Below are positions 1 to 9,752 of a DNA stretch of 33,016 nucleotides, in pieces (within the stretch, counting starts at the first letter, position 1; the number at the start of each line of letters is the position of its first letter). Origin of the DNA: Haplomitrium mnioides. Lineage: Eukaryota; Marchantiophyta; Haplomitriopsida; Calobryales. The DNA is taken from positions 1 through 33,016 of the forward strand of contig JBNGIS010002240.1 of NCBI GenBank assembly GCA_049999725.1, written 5' to 3'. The position numbers and the translations under genes were made by a program. Under the pieces are notes generated by a model. That model was not told the DNA's origin and made no database searches. It saw only the letters and a program-made list of their open reading frames with translations.

Positions 1-47
1 GAGGTCAGATCCTTTATCACTTGATTGATAAAGTGGGTTCCTTGGTC
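1..47 (-). pseudogene. Gypsy-1 integrase core, downstream fragment
   Basis: On the minus strand this short stretch encodes the part of a Ty3/gypsy integrase core just after the second catalytic Asp. Gln-Gly-Thr-His-Phe is readable, followed by residues typical of the next helix. It is the direct continuation of the integrase frame that breaks off at 1216. The two parts are separated only by the 48-1215 insertion and its 4-bp duplication, and the reading phase is kept if these are removed. The remaining integrase and the 3' LTR should lie left of the window. The recognition is sound but rests on few residues. Confidence 0.75.
44..47. repeat. 4-bp target site duplication, left copy
   Basis: GGTC here matches GGTC at 1216-1219, directly flanking the 48-1215 insertion. 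Taking out the insertion and one copy restores an uninterrupted integrase reading phase. Confidence 0.75.
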
Positions 48-1215
48 TGTGAAGCTAAAAGCTTCGCCGGTTTCTCCTCATGTGACTTTGATGTTGAGTG
101 CACATTGAATATGAGAGGTGGGTTGAAGTGTGGCTGCAATCATCAATACACAACAAATTCTACAAAGAAATAATACTCAATACAAAAATATTGTAGAAAT
201 CCTCACTCTTTACTCCAAATGCTCTCACACACATCACTCTTGCTCTCACCCTTCTAACTCTCAACACACTCCTCACTCTATGAAAGACTACTCCCCAAGT
301 GCTTGCCCTCCAATGAGTCTTCAAAGTAGCTCATCCAAGAGCTCCTCCAAGCGCTTCTCCAAAGGTCTCTCACAACTCTCAAATCTAAAATCTCCAAATG
401 AAAAACCAAGTCCCAACTCAAGCTCAACCTCTCCTCTCCTCCTCATTATATACTAGTCTAGATAATTACTAGGAGTAAAACTAAATATTCTATCACCTTA
501 GGTAAAGAATCTATGGTGATTATCTCTCTAATTATTAATTCCTACAAGTGCTCCTCAAGTATCTCCACCTTTTGTTTTCTTCTTCAAGAAGAAGCTTCTC
601 ATTTGGAGCTTCTCTTGTCAAAGAATCTCAACAATTGGTCCAAGACTTTTCTACCTTGTATTTGTCCCTACAAACAATTCCTAAGATGATACTTCGAGAT
701 TCCCTCAAAGAATAAGTCAAAGAACAAATTGACTTTTCTTGATTTTTCTCCTCTTTAGTCTATTCTAGAATAATCTCTATAAAATCATTAATACTAAGTC
801 AATTCGCCTGTACTATACCTTGTTGGAAAGCTTGTCAAGTAAGCTTTCTACCCATATAATAATATTTTTATTTTGTAATTTTTAGATACTCTCTGTTTTG
901 ACTTTTCTGCAGCTCACTTTTGTAACTTTGACCGGTTATAACTTCCGGTTTACAAAAGCTTTTTCACTTCTGTAAATTGGTACTAATTACTTAAGCACTA
1001 TTATATCCTTGTATAAAATATCAGCTTCTAAACATTTCTAATAAGAACACAATTTACTCTGTACTCAATTCTACATATATTAAAGAAAACCGATCAAATC
1101 TAAGTTTCTCCTAATAACTTCTAAGTCTTCTCCATACTTCATCAAAGTGCATCTCATGCTATGATAGGGGTTTAAGCACATTAAAATCTTCACAAAACCA
1201 TCCCATGCTTTCACA
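48..1215. mobile_element. Probable solo LTR (1,168 bp) inside Gypsy-1 integrase
   Basis: The insert begins TGTGAA and ends TTCACA, so it has TG...CA ends and a perfect 6-bp terminal inverted repeat, as LTRs do. It is flanked by 4-bp direct duplications (GGTC). It interrupts an integrase frame exactly at the catalytic Asp region. No protease, reverse transcriptase or integrase similarity is visible inside. TATA-like sequences occur on both strands (minus strand near 445-456, plus strand near 776-784), so I do not assign an orientation. Plant LTR elements usually make 5-bp duplications, so the 4-bp length is somewhat unusual. A short non-autonomous LTR element is the main alternative to a solo LTR. 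Confidence 0.7.
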
Positions 1216-1219
1216 GGTC
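1216..1219. repeat. 4-bp target site duplication, right copy
   Basis: GGTC, identical to 44-47, on the other side of the 48-1215 insertion. Confidence 0.75.
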
Positions 1220-2296
1220 ACTTACAAGTTCCAGGGGTTGCCCAAACCTACAGAACATCTGTTCATATAGGAATGCTGCTACCATTTTGGTGTCATCCTT
1301 TCTGATAGCCCTAGCCTCCACCCATTTGGTAGTGTAGTTTGTGGCTAGAAGGATGTACTTGTTGCCTCTCTTGGTGGATGGCGCAATGGGGCCGATGAAA
1401 TCTATCCCCCACTTTTCAAAGGGTGCTAGGGGAATAATTGGTACTAAAGGGTGATATTGGCTTGCTACTAGCTTTCCTGTTTTTTGACATGCATCACACC
1501 TCTTTACCCAGAAGTGCACATCCTTGTGCATGGTCGGCCACCAGTATCTAGCACTTAGCACCTTTTTTACTGTAACATCTACTGCAAAGTGACCCCCCAC
1601 TTCCTCTCCATGCAGAGCTTGCATCACTATTGTGGCCTGGTCTTGCTCCAAGCATCTCTTGATCATGCCATCCAGTCCTCTTTTGTGTAGCATCCCCTTC
1701 ACTAATAGGCAAGGTCTCACCTTCCTAAGAAACACTGCAGCCTCCTCTTTGCTGCTACCCTTGGGAATCTGTGCGGTGCTGAGGAATTCAATGATCGAAG
1801 CATAGTTTGTTGGCCTCCCTATTCTGACCTGGAACAAGTCCTCATCGGGAAAAGCATCCTCCACTTCCCTTTTATTGACTGGCCCAGCCACCCTAGAGAA
1901 GAAGTCAGCATTGTTGTGCTTCTTTCCTAGTTTGATTCTCACTTCAAAATTAAACTCTTGTAGTAGCAAGATCCACCTTGCCACCCTACCCATCACATCT
2001 AGTTTGTTTACAATATATTTCAGAGCATTATGATCAGTATAGAAGATCACCTTATAGTGCAACAGGTAGTGCCTGAATTTTTTAAGGGAATAGATGATCC
2101 CCAAGACCTTCCTGTCAGTTGCTGAGTAGTTCCTTTTTGTTGTGGCCAACAACCTGCTTGCGAAGTATATCGGGTGATTCCTCCATTTTTCATCCACTTG
2201 GCTCAGTACGGCACCGACGCAGAACCCTGACACGTCGATCATTACATGGAAATCCTTCCTCCAGCTTGGTGGTATGAGGACTGGTGCGTTGGTTAG
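1216..2296 (-). pseudogene. Gypsy-1 RNase H and integrase N-terminal half
   Basis: In order on the minus strand, this encodes a Ty3-type RNase H and the first half of integrase. RNase H signs are an Asp in a DVSG-like start, the TDHNALKY block and the NNADFFSR end. The integrase has an HHCC zinc domain (GGH..., YWWP, C-D-A-C-Q) and the start of the catalytic core with the first Asp in WGIDFIGP. Reading proceeds to the Ser-Asp of the second catalytic site and is cut there by the 48-1215 insert. RNase H would degrade the RNA of the hybrid made by reverse transcriptase, and integrase would insert the cDNA. The frame is the same as that of the reverse transcriptase at 2297-3190, separated only by an in-frame stop at 2297-2299. 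From 1216 to 2296 the frame is open, so this is the best preserved part of the element. Confidence 0.92.
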
Positions 2297-3190
2297 TCAT
2301 TTCAATTCATTGAAGCTTGTCAATCTTTTAGGCGTGGCTTCAAAGGTGTTGCCCTGCTTTGTCATTTCAGTGAGTGGCATGGCAATCGAGGCAAACCGCT
2401 CAATGAATCGTCTATAGTAGCCTACACATCCCAGAAAACCTTGTACCTCCTTCAGGTTGGTTGGGAATGCTATCTTCATCCAATTTGCGGTCTTCTCCTG
2501 ATCCACTTCTATGCCTCTGCCTGAAATCCGATATCCCAGAAGTATTCCTTCAGACACTCCGAAGAAGCACTTCCTCAGGTGCAAGCGCAATCTTGTTTCT
2601 CAGCACTATTGAAGGGTGAGCCTCAGATCTTGCTCGTGGTTGTAGAATCTTCCATACACTACAAAATCATCAATGAAGATCTTGAGAAACTTTCGTAGAT
2701 AATCATCGAATATGTTCATCATCATCCGTTGAAATGTCCCGGGTGCGTTACAGAGTCTGAAAGGCATCCTTCAGAAAGCAAACACCCCCTATTCTATGGT
2801 GAATGCTGTCTTCAATTGATCCTCTTCTCGGATCCAGATATGGTTATATCTTGAATATCCATCAAGGAAACTATAAACTTCTTGTTCCGCAACCAAATCC
2901 AGTACGCCATCTGTGAAGGGCAAAGGGTAGTGATCTTTTTTTGTTGCTGCATTCTGCTTTCAGAAATCATGGCATACCATTATCTTTCGCTCTCCATCCT
3001 GTCCAATTTTCTTTGGTACTACGACCAATGGCGATACCCACTCGCTATTCAACACAAAGTAGATGAAATCTGCTTCTAGCAATTTGTCAATTTCTTCCTT
3101 TACCAGCAGGGAGAATCTAAGATTCATCCAATACTGGCATTGTCTGACCGGGATTGTAGCAAGTTCCAGATCAATCCGATGCTCCCCCAA
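2297..3190 (-). pseudogene. Gypsy-1 reverse transcriptase
   Basis: This is a Ty3/gypsy reverse transcriptase on the minus strand. Recognisable blocks run in order: the entry block with WVSPLVVVPKK, KDHYPLPF, motif A with the first catalytic Asp in FLDGYSRYN, the CNAPGTFQR block, motif C as FIDDF (in place of the more common YLDD), and the thumb/connection block ending in GFLGCVGYYRRFIERF. All of it reads in a single frame, but about six in-frame stops break it: one after the HDF motif near 2957, two near 2770-2800, two near 2600-2615, and one at 2297-2299. No frameshift is needed. The copy is therefore inactive but not long rearranged. It copies genomic RNA to DNA in the element's virus-like particle. 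Confidence 0.92.
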
Positions 3191-3686
3191 TTCGCAAGGA
3201 ACTCCCTTCAGATCCCCATAGCTCTAGGCAAAGGTGTCGTTGAAATTGGCTAGGAGGTGGGTCAGGGACTGCTTATGGCTGTCAAACAATTCCAATCCGA
3301 TATGAAATTTGCGTCCCTCCTAGACAGTTACGGATTTGTGTTGAGCCGAGCGCACTATCCGCACCTCATTTCTCCCTTCTAATCCATTCTCTTGTATGAG
3401 CGTTGCTAATCGCAACCCTCTTGCTCTCGGCACGTTCTCTCTGCTTGGTTCCTTGTTCCTGCCTGCACCTGATGTGGCTCTTCGGACTTTTCATGTTCCT
3501 CTGTTGGGTTCCGACATAACACTTCGGACCTCTTCTTTCTTCCGGCCTTAGTGTCCCTGCCTCTCGTTGAACATTCAGTGGTTCGCCTCTATGCAGGCAT
3601 CCTCTCAGGGCCTCTTCGAGTTCCAATTGGTTGACTCCCACCTCCCCTTCTTCCATTAAATCGTTCTCTATAGCCTCACTGACCAT
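3191..3686 (-). other. Gypsy-1 protease-reverse transcriptase linker
   Basis: Between the protease and reverse transcriptase blocks, the minus strand has open stretches rich in Glu, Arg and Lys (for example 3366-3686). They match no domain I can name. The frame differs from that of the reverse transcriptase downstream, so at least one frameshift lies around 3190-3370. I take it as the variable linker of the polyprotein. Confidence 0.45.
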
Positions 3687-4140
3687 CTAGACCCAGTAGT
3701 GATATTCCGATTCTTCGTCTTCTTCGGACCATTCACTGTTATACTCGTCTTCGGCTTGGGTCTCCCCCAAATATGGCACTGGCCCGTAGTGCACCTCCGT
3801 TTTCTCAAGACCAAACACCAAAGTGGAATTCTCCCAATTGTGGAGGACTTGGGCTCCATATAGCCATGGTCTTCCGATTAGCACAGGGTAGGGAGAGGCT
3901 CTGGTTAGACGCGTCACCAAGTAATTTAATTTAAATTCCTTGCCTCCAATGAAGGTAGGAATCCGAAGTAGTGAGCCTACTAGTTTCACTCGGGATTCAT
4001 CTACCAATCTTATGATTCTGGCAATGGGTTGGAATTCCTTGAATCCCAACTTATGGGCGGTCTCTTCTATCATGATATTGACCCCGCCCCCCCCCCCCCC
4101 CCCCCCCCCCCCGTCTACTGACACTAAGGATAAGGTGCAC
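3687..4140 (-). pseudogene. Gypsy-1 aspartic protease
   Basis: On the minus strand this encodes a retropepsin-like domain. The active-site Asp-Gly comes just after Leu-Val-Ser-Val, then follow V-N-I-M, a hydrophobic strand with two Ile-rich blocks, and a YPVLIGRPWLYG block that fits the second conserved glycine loop. The protein then becomes acidic (many Glu and Asp, ending HYWV). The active-site loop is expanded by a run of 26 G (26 C on the plus strand), which reads as a string of glycines right after the catalytic Asp. A stop lies upstream near 4163. Such a loop is unlikely to work. The protease would cut the gag-pol polyprotein. Confidence 0.75.
4087..4112. repeat. C26/G26 homopolymer in the protease active-site codons
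   Basis: There are 26 consecutive C on the plus strand, with four more C after a single G on the left. The tract lies in the codons right after the catalytic Asp of the Gypsy-1 protease and reads as glycines. Exact length may be uncertain because such runs are often mis-sequenced or mis-assembled. Confidence 0.9.
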
Positions 4141-4262
4141 CCTGCAATTTGGATATTGATTTATGGCTCTCCTTTTTCCTCGCAAACCAGTTGCACATCC
4201 GCTTGGACTCCGACTCGGGGTAATTCCCTCCTTCGCTTTGGACCCATCAACAATTCTCTCAG

Positions 4263-5017
4263 CTAAAGTCTGTACACTGGACTGTCTTTGATCAACTGTC
4301 CCATTGTGGCCGTAACTGGGCAATCTCTTACATCGACCTGGATGTTGTAGGGGATTGGCTTGGTGTCTCCTTTGGGGGTGGGGATCTTTTCTTCGGATTC
4401 CTTGGGTTTCTCCTGATGGCCTCGTATGTTCTTCATGGTTTCTCGGGTTGCCTCCTCCTCTTTCAGAGCCTCCAATGCTTCCAGCTGCTTCCGCACATTG
4501 TCCTATTGTTTCGGGTAAAACCACTTCGGGTTATCCCGATTGTAGTCTGAATTACTCCAAAGTGACGATTCTAGAGCCACTCTCCTCTTCAATTTTAGCT
4601 CTTTTTCCGCTCGCTCTTGGGCTTGGAATTGGTTCCCGAGCAAGTCACCACCCGAAAGCAATCCTCCAGGGCAGGGGTTTCCCATCTGGGTAATTCAGCT
4701 TCTTCCTCCTCTTGGTGGATCTCCAACTCTATTAAGTTCACTGCCGATGGAGGGGGAGGGTTCATGTCAGGGTGTGGGTTGGCTTCATGCCTTCGGTTGA
4801 GAGGGAAATTCAGAGCTACATGACCCTCCTTTTTGCAATGGAAGCAGAGAGCCGCTGGTTGTCTATATCCGCTCTCCATGGGTTCAGGACAATTGGGGGA
4901 AATGTACCATGGCTGGCCACATTTCCATCACACCATAATAGTCGTTCGCAGGGGCCTGGTTGCATTCCAACTATTTCCATGTCCGTCAGTGACACCTGGA
5001 GGCTGACTTAACATCGT
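4263..5017 (-). pseudogene. Gypsy-1 gag C-terminal region with degenerate zinc knuckles
   Basis: This links the gag body to the protease and is broken into several frames. At 4805-4846 (minus) a zinc knuckle reads C-x2-C-x4-H-x4-F, with the last Cys changed to Phe. Around 4892-4936 there is a second, damaged knuckle of the form C-D-x-C-G-Q..., with Tyr where His is expected, a one-base shift and a stop. Downstream the protein turns Pro-, Glu- and Lys-rich in the stretches 4503-4685 and 4263-4496. Zinc knuckles bind the genomic RNA during packaging. At least three frame changes show that no continuous protein can be made. Confidence 0.65.
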
Positions 5018-5794
5018 TCAGGGTCCTCCGCTGATTTGGTAGAATGCCTCAGGGGCCTCTTCGTAAACGTAGTCCACCTCTTCCCTTATGAATTTAGGTG
5101 CTTCGTCTCGCATGTAGTGAATTGCGTTGTTTTTAGTGAGGCATTCTTGAGTGGAGTGGTCGTGCTTGTTGCATCGAATGCACCATACTCCGACTCTTCT
5201 GGTAGGAAGGGGCCGGCCTTTTGGTTTGATTCCGGTTAAGAGGATATTCATTGTCTCCATCTTTGCGCTCAATTCGTCTATCCGATCCTTCTCGGCGGAC
5301 TTTTTGCTGGGTTCGGGCTCGGGTTCACTCCCCTTTGATTTCCCCTTCCGAATTCCCTTGCGACGATGCAACTCTCGTTCTTTGGCCCTCTGCTTCTTAT
5401 TTTGATCCTTATTTTTTTTCTTTTTCCTAGAGTCTCGCTCTTCTTCTGAGCTGCTGTTATCGGAATCTTCGTCGCTTTCCAAAGTGGCGTTGGAACTCTC
5501 CTCTATTTCTTCTTCACTGTCCGAAGTGTCTGACAAATCTTCAGATTCATATCTTTTCTTTGTCTTCCTTCTAGAGCTGGTGATTGCATCCTTCATATGT
5601 GACTGGGCCGCACTGACCGCTCCTTCCAAGGTTTGAGGATCTGTCTGCCTTACCCAGGTTCCAATTCCTCTGGGTAGGGCTACAAGAAACCATGAAGTTA
5701 ACATTTCGTCGGTGGCCGGCAGATTTAGCTTGCGAGCCACCTTCTTGAATCTCTCAAGGAATTTTCTTGTTGATTCTTTCTTCTTCATTCTCAA
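5018..5794 (-). pseudogene. Gypsy-1 gag, middle part with an intact CCHC knuckle
   Basis: An open minus-strand stretch of 258 codons. It starts in a capsid-like alpha-helical region (KFLERFKKVARKL, then the block TSWFLVALPRGIGTWV), typical of retrotransposon gag. A long Ser/Glu/Asp-rich acidic stretch follows, then a Lys/Arg-rich basic stretch. Near the C-terminus is a clean zinc knuckle C-x2-C-x4-H-x4-C at 5141-5182 (W-C-I-R-C ... H-S-T-Q-E-C). The first ATG is internal to gag: an in-frame stop just upstream (near 5797) separates it from the N-terminal part. The acidic-then-basic tract before the first knuckle is a distinctive trait of this family. Gag forms the particle and binds RNA. Confidence 0.82.
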
Positions 5795-6144
5795 CTAGCC
5801 CATTTTAATCAGTGCCTCTGTCTCTTCTCCGATTCCTCGGAATTCAACAATGAACGCGGATTTGAAGGCTCCCAGTCTCTCTTGACATGGTCCAGCAAGT
5901 CTTTGTACCATGGTTGCGCCTCTCTTTTTAGAATTGAGGGTAAGATCCCGATGTTAACGTGGCTTTGCCCATTTTCCAGTGAGGTGTTCTCTAGATCATC
6001 CAGCCAGGCATCAGGATCATCTTTCGGATGTCCTTTAAAGGATTTGTACTTGAATCTACCCCTCAATCCGGAAGGGGGCACCGGATTGGCCATCCCCGCC
6101 CTATTCACGGGCACTTCCACCCACAAGCCTCCGCATTCCGCCAT
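5795..6144 (-). pseudogene. Gypsy-1 gag N-terminal part
   Basis: The ATG at 6144-6142 lies about 130 bases downstream of the primer site, as expected for a gag start. The early protein contains F-K-Y-K-S-F-K-G followed by a D-P-D-A-W-L-D-D block, the hallmark of the plant retrotransposon gag domain, and a Q-P-W-Y-K-D-L-L block. The frame is lost near 5875. In the next frame similarity goes on (G-A-F-K-S-A-F) to a stop near 5797, after which 5018-5794 continues. So one frameshift and one stop break gag here. Confidence 0.82.
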
Positions 6145-6271
6145 TTTTTTTTAATAGATGCGCAATCCGACGCTTTGTTTCAAAATTTGCCCCTCTAGTC
6201 TGACTTGGGATCCTTGGCGCACAGAGTGATAACTTGGCCTCGGGTTGGTCTCAAGCTTTTGCAAACCTTCT

Positions 6272-6289
6272 TCCCTCCTTCTAGCGCCA
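6272..6289 (-). other. Gypsy-1 primer binding site
   Basis: On the minus strand TGGCGCTAGAAGGAGGGA lies five bases inside the end of the 5' LTR and about 130 bases before the gag ATG. Its first six bases, TGGCGC, are the common start of gypsy primer sites that pair with a tRNA 3' end. The rest does not fit plant tRNA-Asp as I know it, so the primer tRNA is left open. Confidence 0.65.
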
Positions 6290-8238
6290 AAAAATGTATG
6301 TCAGCCCCCTCCTTCGTTTGTTAACCTCTGAAGACCGCTCTTTGGCAGGAAAAGGCTGACTTTACAAGGGTTCAGGTTCTTTTATGAGATGGCCCCGCTG
6401 CAAGTTATCAATTTCAGGCCTTAAAGGTGTTCCTTCTCACCTAACTGACCTTTCTCCTTGTTCAATTCTCTATTCAAACATTCATACACACCACACAAGC
6501 GCCTCTGATCAAATTCGGAAGTGGATTTCTGGGATCCAGACTCAAAGTTTTACAATGCAAGATCAAGTCCTGATATCTGAATTATACAAGGGATTTGTCC
6601 CCCATACTGCCTTACCCTCTAAATCTGATTCTTGGACCTCTGCTGATCTGAGATCCTACTTACTTCAGATCCAAAGTGTCTCTTCGGAAAATGCAAACAC
6701 AAGACAAAACTATCTAACCAATGCACACACAACACCACCCACTCCGCCAATGCTCCTTTGACTTGGGCTGACCTCTGCAACACAATCTTAACCTCTCAAC
6801 GCTCCCTTTCTCTCTTTCTACTGCAGCTCTTCTGATTTTCCCAAGATCCGATCTTTACTGCCTCCCTTGCACTCTTGATCTTTATTCCAACAATTCCAAC
6901 CTTCTCATTAGTCCCACGGTTCTAGTCACACGTCCTCCCTCTACTCACGCACCCTTCTCCAGATAGTCCTTTTACCTTCCCTCGCGAGAAGCCCTGGTTT
7001 GACTTCCTCAAGATCGAAAGAGGTCTTGTTTAACTTCCACCTCTAGAAGACAGTCCTCTCGACTGATGGCCACCCACTCCACCCCGAAGCTTCGATGGAT
7101 CTTCTTACACCGTGCGCGGGCACAAATGCAGCTACTCCTTCTTGACTTCTCTTGAGAGAATAAACCAGAAATGCCCCTGGCGTTCCTGAGATTGTTGCTC
7201 TTGCACAGTTGACACTAAGGTGACCCCAAAGATCCCACCTTAGTAGCCCCTCTGATTTCAAGACAACCTAGACTTCCTTCAGCTTTCAAGTATCAGTCCA
7301 CCTCCGATGCTGGTCCACCCGCAGAGATGAGTACACCTAGATCGCCTGAGCTTTTACAGCTTGCCTCCCAGAGATTCCCAACGCCCGTCCAATCCACCTC
7401 CACCCTTGCTAGCCCTCTGCTCGAGTTCACCTACCTAAAGTGAAGCTTCAAGAAATCTGTCCTCCCTCCCTTGTGTGTCTTCCTTTCTGCTATTGTTCCT
7501 ACGACTTGCAAGCTTGCATTTACACCAACCCCTCAAACATCGCAGACAATCCATTTATACTCCCTGCTTACCTTGCTGAAGCCTTCTTATTTCCTCCGCT
7601 TTTGGCAGTTAATCTTGTTAAGCAACGTCGTGGTGACACCTAGCCAGTACGAGCAAGGACTAACTAAAGCAGTTAACCCGAGGTTCTCAACTGTCGTTCC
7701 GAAATCCCGTTGAATCCCAGAAGGTTGCGCGGATTGGTCCGTTGGACTGGGTGCAAAGCTAGCACTTGGTCGAATGTTGGTGAAGACTATGCTTTGGGCT
7801 CCTGATCATGGTGTAGATCCAACCCTGGTAGCTCTGCGTAGATTCGCGCTTTCAAATCCGAAGAGTAGAGCTCGGCGTCCCCAAAGTCGCAGATTCCGAA
7901 GTGTCCTTGCGGGACCTCGATGATGACCCATCCAATGTCGCCACTTCACTAGATCCATTGTAGAGTTAGTCACAGCCGAGGAGGGCGATCCGACATTGTA
8001 AAGCTGAGTAAGATCCGAAGAAGAATTCCAAGAAGAAGAGAGAGAGAGAGGATAATCTAAAGAGCCTTGATCCGTGAATCCGAAGAAGGCGCAATCCGCA
8101 AGTGACTCTGAAGCCAGAGGCCACATCATCCACAAGCCCCTTCGGAAGTTCCCCGTCGCTCTCGGAACTCCAGAGGTCCCCACGTGTCCTGCCTTTCACG
8201 TCATCCACACAGCGCCGTCCGCCACCGCTCTGCAAAAG

Positions 8239-8463
8239 GTAGGCGGACCGTCACATTGACCTGATTCCGCAAATGATCCATTACTGACCCGCAGGAACCC
8301 TCAGACCACAACTCAGCGCCACGCCATCTGTCGTCGCGCTGTTCGACGCCACCCCGCAAGGGGGTAGGTGGACCGTCACCTTGATCGGATTCTGTAGTAG
8401 ACCCGTTGTTGACCCGCAGGAACCCTTACACCACAACGAAGCGCCACGTCATTCGTCAAATAG
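8239..8463. repeat. 125-bp tandem duplication in the Gypsy-1 LTR
   Basis: The block starting GTAGGCGGACCGTCAC at 8239 returns as GTAGGTGGACCGTCAC at 8364. Shared inner landmarks are GACCCGCAGGAACCCT and GCGCCACG. Similarity also reaches some 25 bases upstream of each unit. I see no second unit in the solo LTR at 15093-18422. Confidence 0.75.
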
Positions 8464-9034
8464 TTCACTTGCCGAGTAAGAACGGTACCTTTTATCGCCA
8501 CTTCAAAACCCGCTCACAATAAGAATTGAAGCTTCCTTCGCTAACTCTTTGCTCCGCTTGATATAGGAACTATGGCAGACTCCCCGTGGATCCCCTTCGA
8601 ACTTTCAGTGCGCCCCATTGAACTTTCATCCTCGCCAATGCCGGAACTACGATAGGTCACCCTATCGGCTGCTGGTCCCTTGCTTCTTCTTTTGGCCGGA
8701 TCGTCACTTCATTGCCTTTTTGCCATTTTCTGATCTTCTCTTGGCCGGAACTTCGTCGGATCACCTTTTTGGCCCCCTTGATCTCGTTCCGGCCGGACCC
8801 TTGATATATCGTTGTTCCTTTAGCCTCCTCCTTATAAGAACTAAGCATGCCATATACTCCCGTCGAACTTTAAGACCCTACCTTGTCGAACTTTCCGTCG
8901 CTTTGTCGGATCAGCGATATATCAGCATTTCGCCTTGCTCGCTCTTTGTCTAGCCGGGCACGTGATAAGTCTATGTTTCGCATCCATTCCCTTGGTCTCG
9001 AGTTGGGCTTCTCGTCGGATCCCTTTTAGGTGGT

Positions 9035-9140
9035 CTCCCCACTTAGGGAGGCTGATCGGAACCAACTTAACCAGTCCTCCCCACATCGAGGGATCAAACA
9101 AAACCCTTTTAATAAGGCTCCCCACTTAGGAAGGCTCTGT
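9035..9140. repeat. Short 41-42 bp tandem repeat in the Gypsy-1 LTR
   Basis: CTCCCCAC occurs at 9035, 9077 and 9118. The first and third are followed by TTAGG(G/A)AGGCT and the middle one has diverged. A single unit of the same motif is at about 17724 in the related solo LTR. Confidence 0.65.
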
Positions 9141-9752
9141 TCCGACATTTGTCCGGTTGTGTCCTTCGAGGAATTTCTTCCGATATTTGCATCAGACTTC
9201 CACCCTTGCTTTTTTGAGAGGACTTTGGACTGCGGGTAAGCATCTGTGTTTACTTGGAGAAAGAGGCGTCCCTTGATTTCTGGTGTTGTCGTTGCTCCCC
9301 GATGCATGTTGCCCTTGTCCCTTATCTTGAATCCCCCGTTCTGACTTGCTTGGCGATCCATTATCCTTCGTTATGGCTTCCTACCCTGCCCTACTGACGG
9401 GCAACCTTCCTTGAACCTCGTCCTATGGTCTCCTTGGCCTGACACTCCATTGCGACTCTCCTCTACTCTCCTGATCCCCTTCGCTCTGCCTTGTCTTCCC
9501 TCTCTCTTCCGGTCCCTTCCTTTCTGGTCTTTCTGGTGCTGATATTTTTAACTCTTACCCTCTTTCTTCATAATATGAATCCGATTCCACTACTTCGGAT
9601 CGGAAGAATGAAGTAACCCGTGCTTATCTTCCAATTAGAGTTAATGTGTTGCTTTCCGCTCATCTTACCACTTTAGACTGGAGAAATATCATTGATGCCG
9701 CTTCTGGTCCCTTGTAAACCGCATTAGCTCCTGTTCCACTGGTTGACATACA

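Larger units (their letters stand above)
6295..9752 (-). mobile_element. Gypsy-1 5' LTR (about 3.46 kb)
   Basis: It lies between the Gypsy-1 primer site and the methyltransferase-like pseudogene. On the plus strand it begins TGTATGTCAG and ends TTGACATACA, an inverted terminal repeat. An inner pair of ends, 6299 (TGTCAG) to 9748 (TTGACA), is also possible. The whole length is collinear with the solo LTR at 15093-18422. Shared landmarks include the start (TGTC..CCCCT), a block AGATGGCCCC, a block with CTCTCGCGAGAAGC, a block TCCCCACTTAGGGAGGC, and the end CACTGG(T/C)TGACA. No convincing protein is encoded. Short open stretches inside are in GC-rich, low-complexity sequence and look like chance. 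The length is unusually great for an LTR. Confidence 0.82.

Noticed and set aside
130-456. A 108-codon Ser/Pro/His-rich plus-strand frame in the insert at 48-1215.
   Set aside because: Low-complexity composition, no motif, and placed inside a presumed LTR.
3940-4693. Plus-strand open frames opposite Gypsy-1 gag and protease, including one with a proline run.
   Set aside because: They mirror recognised minus-strand gag-pol. The proline run is only the poly-C tract.
9541-9752. An open frame in the LTR that is in phase with the methyltransferase-like pseudogene.
   Set aside because: The stretch is part of the LTR: its end aligns with the end of the solo LTR at 18422 and its composition is that of the LTR. 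The shared phase is taken as chance.
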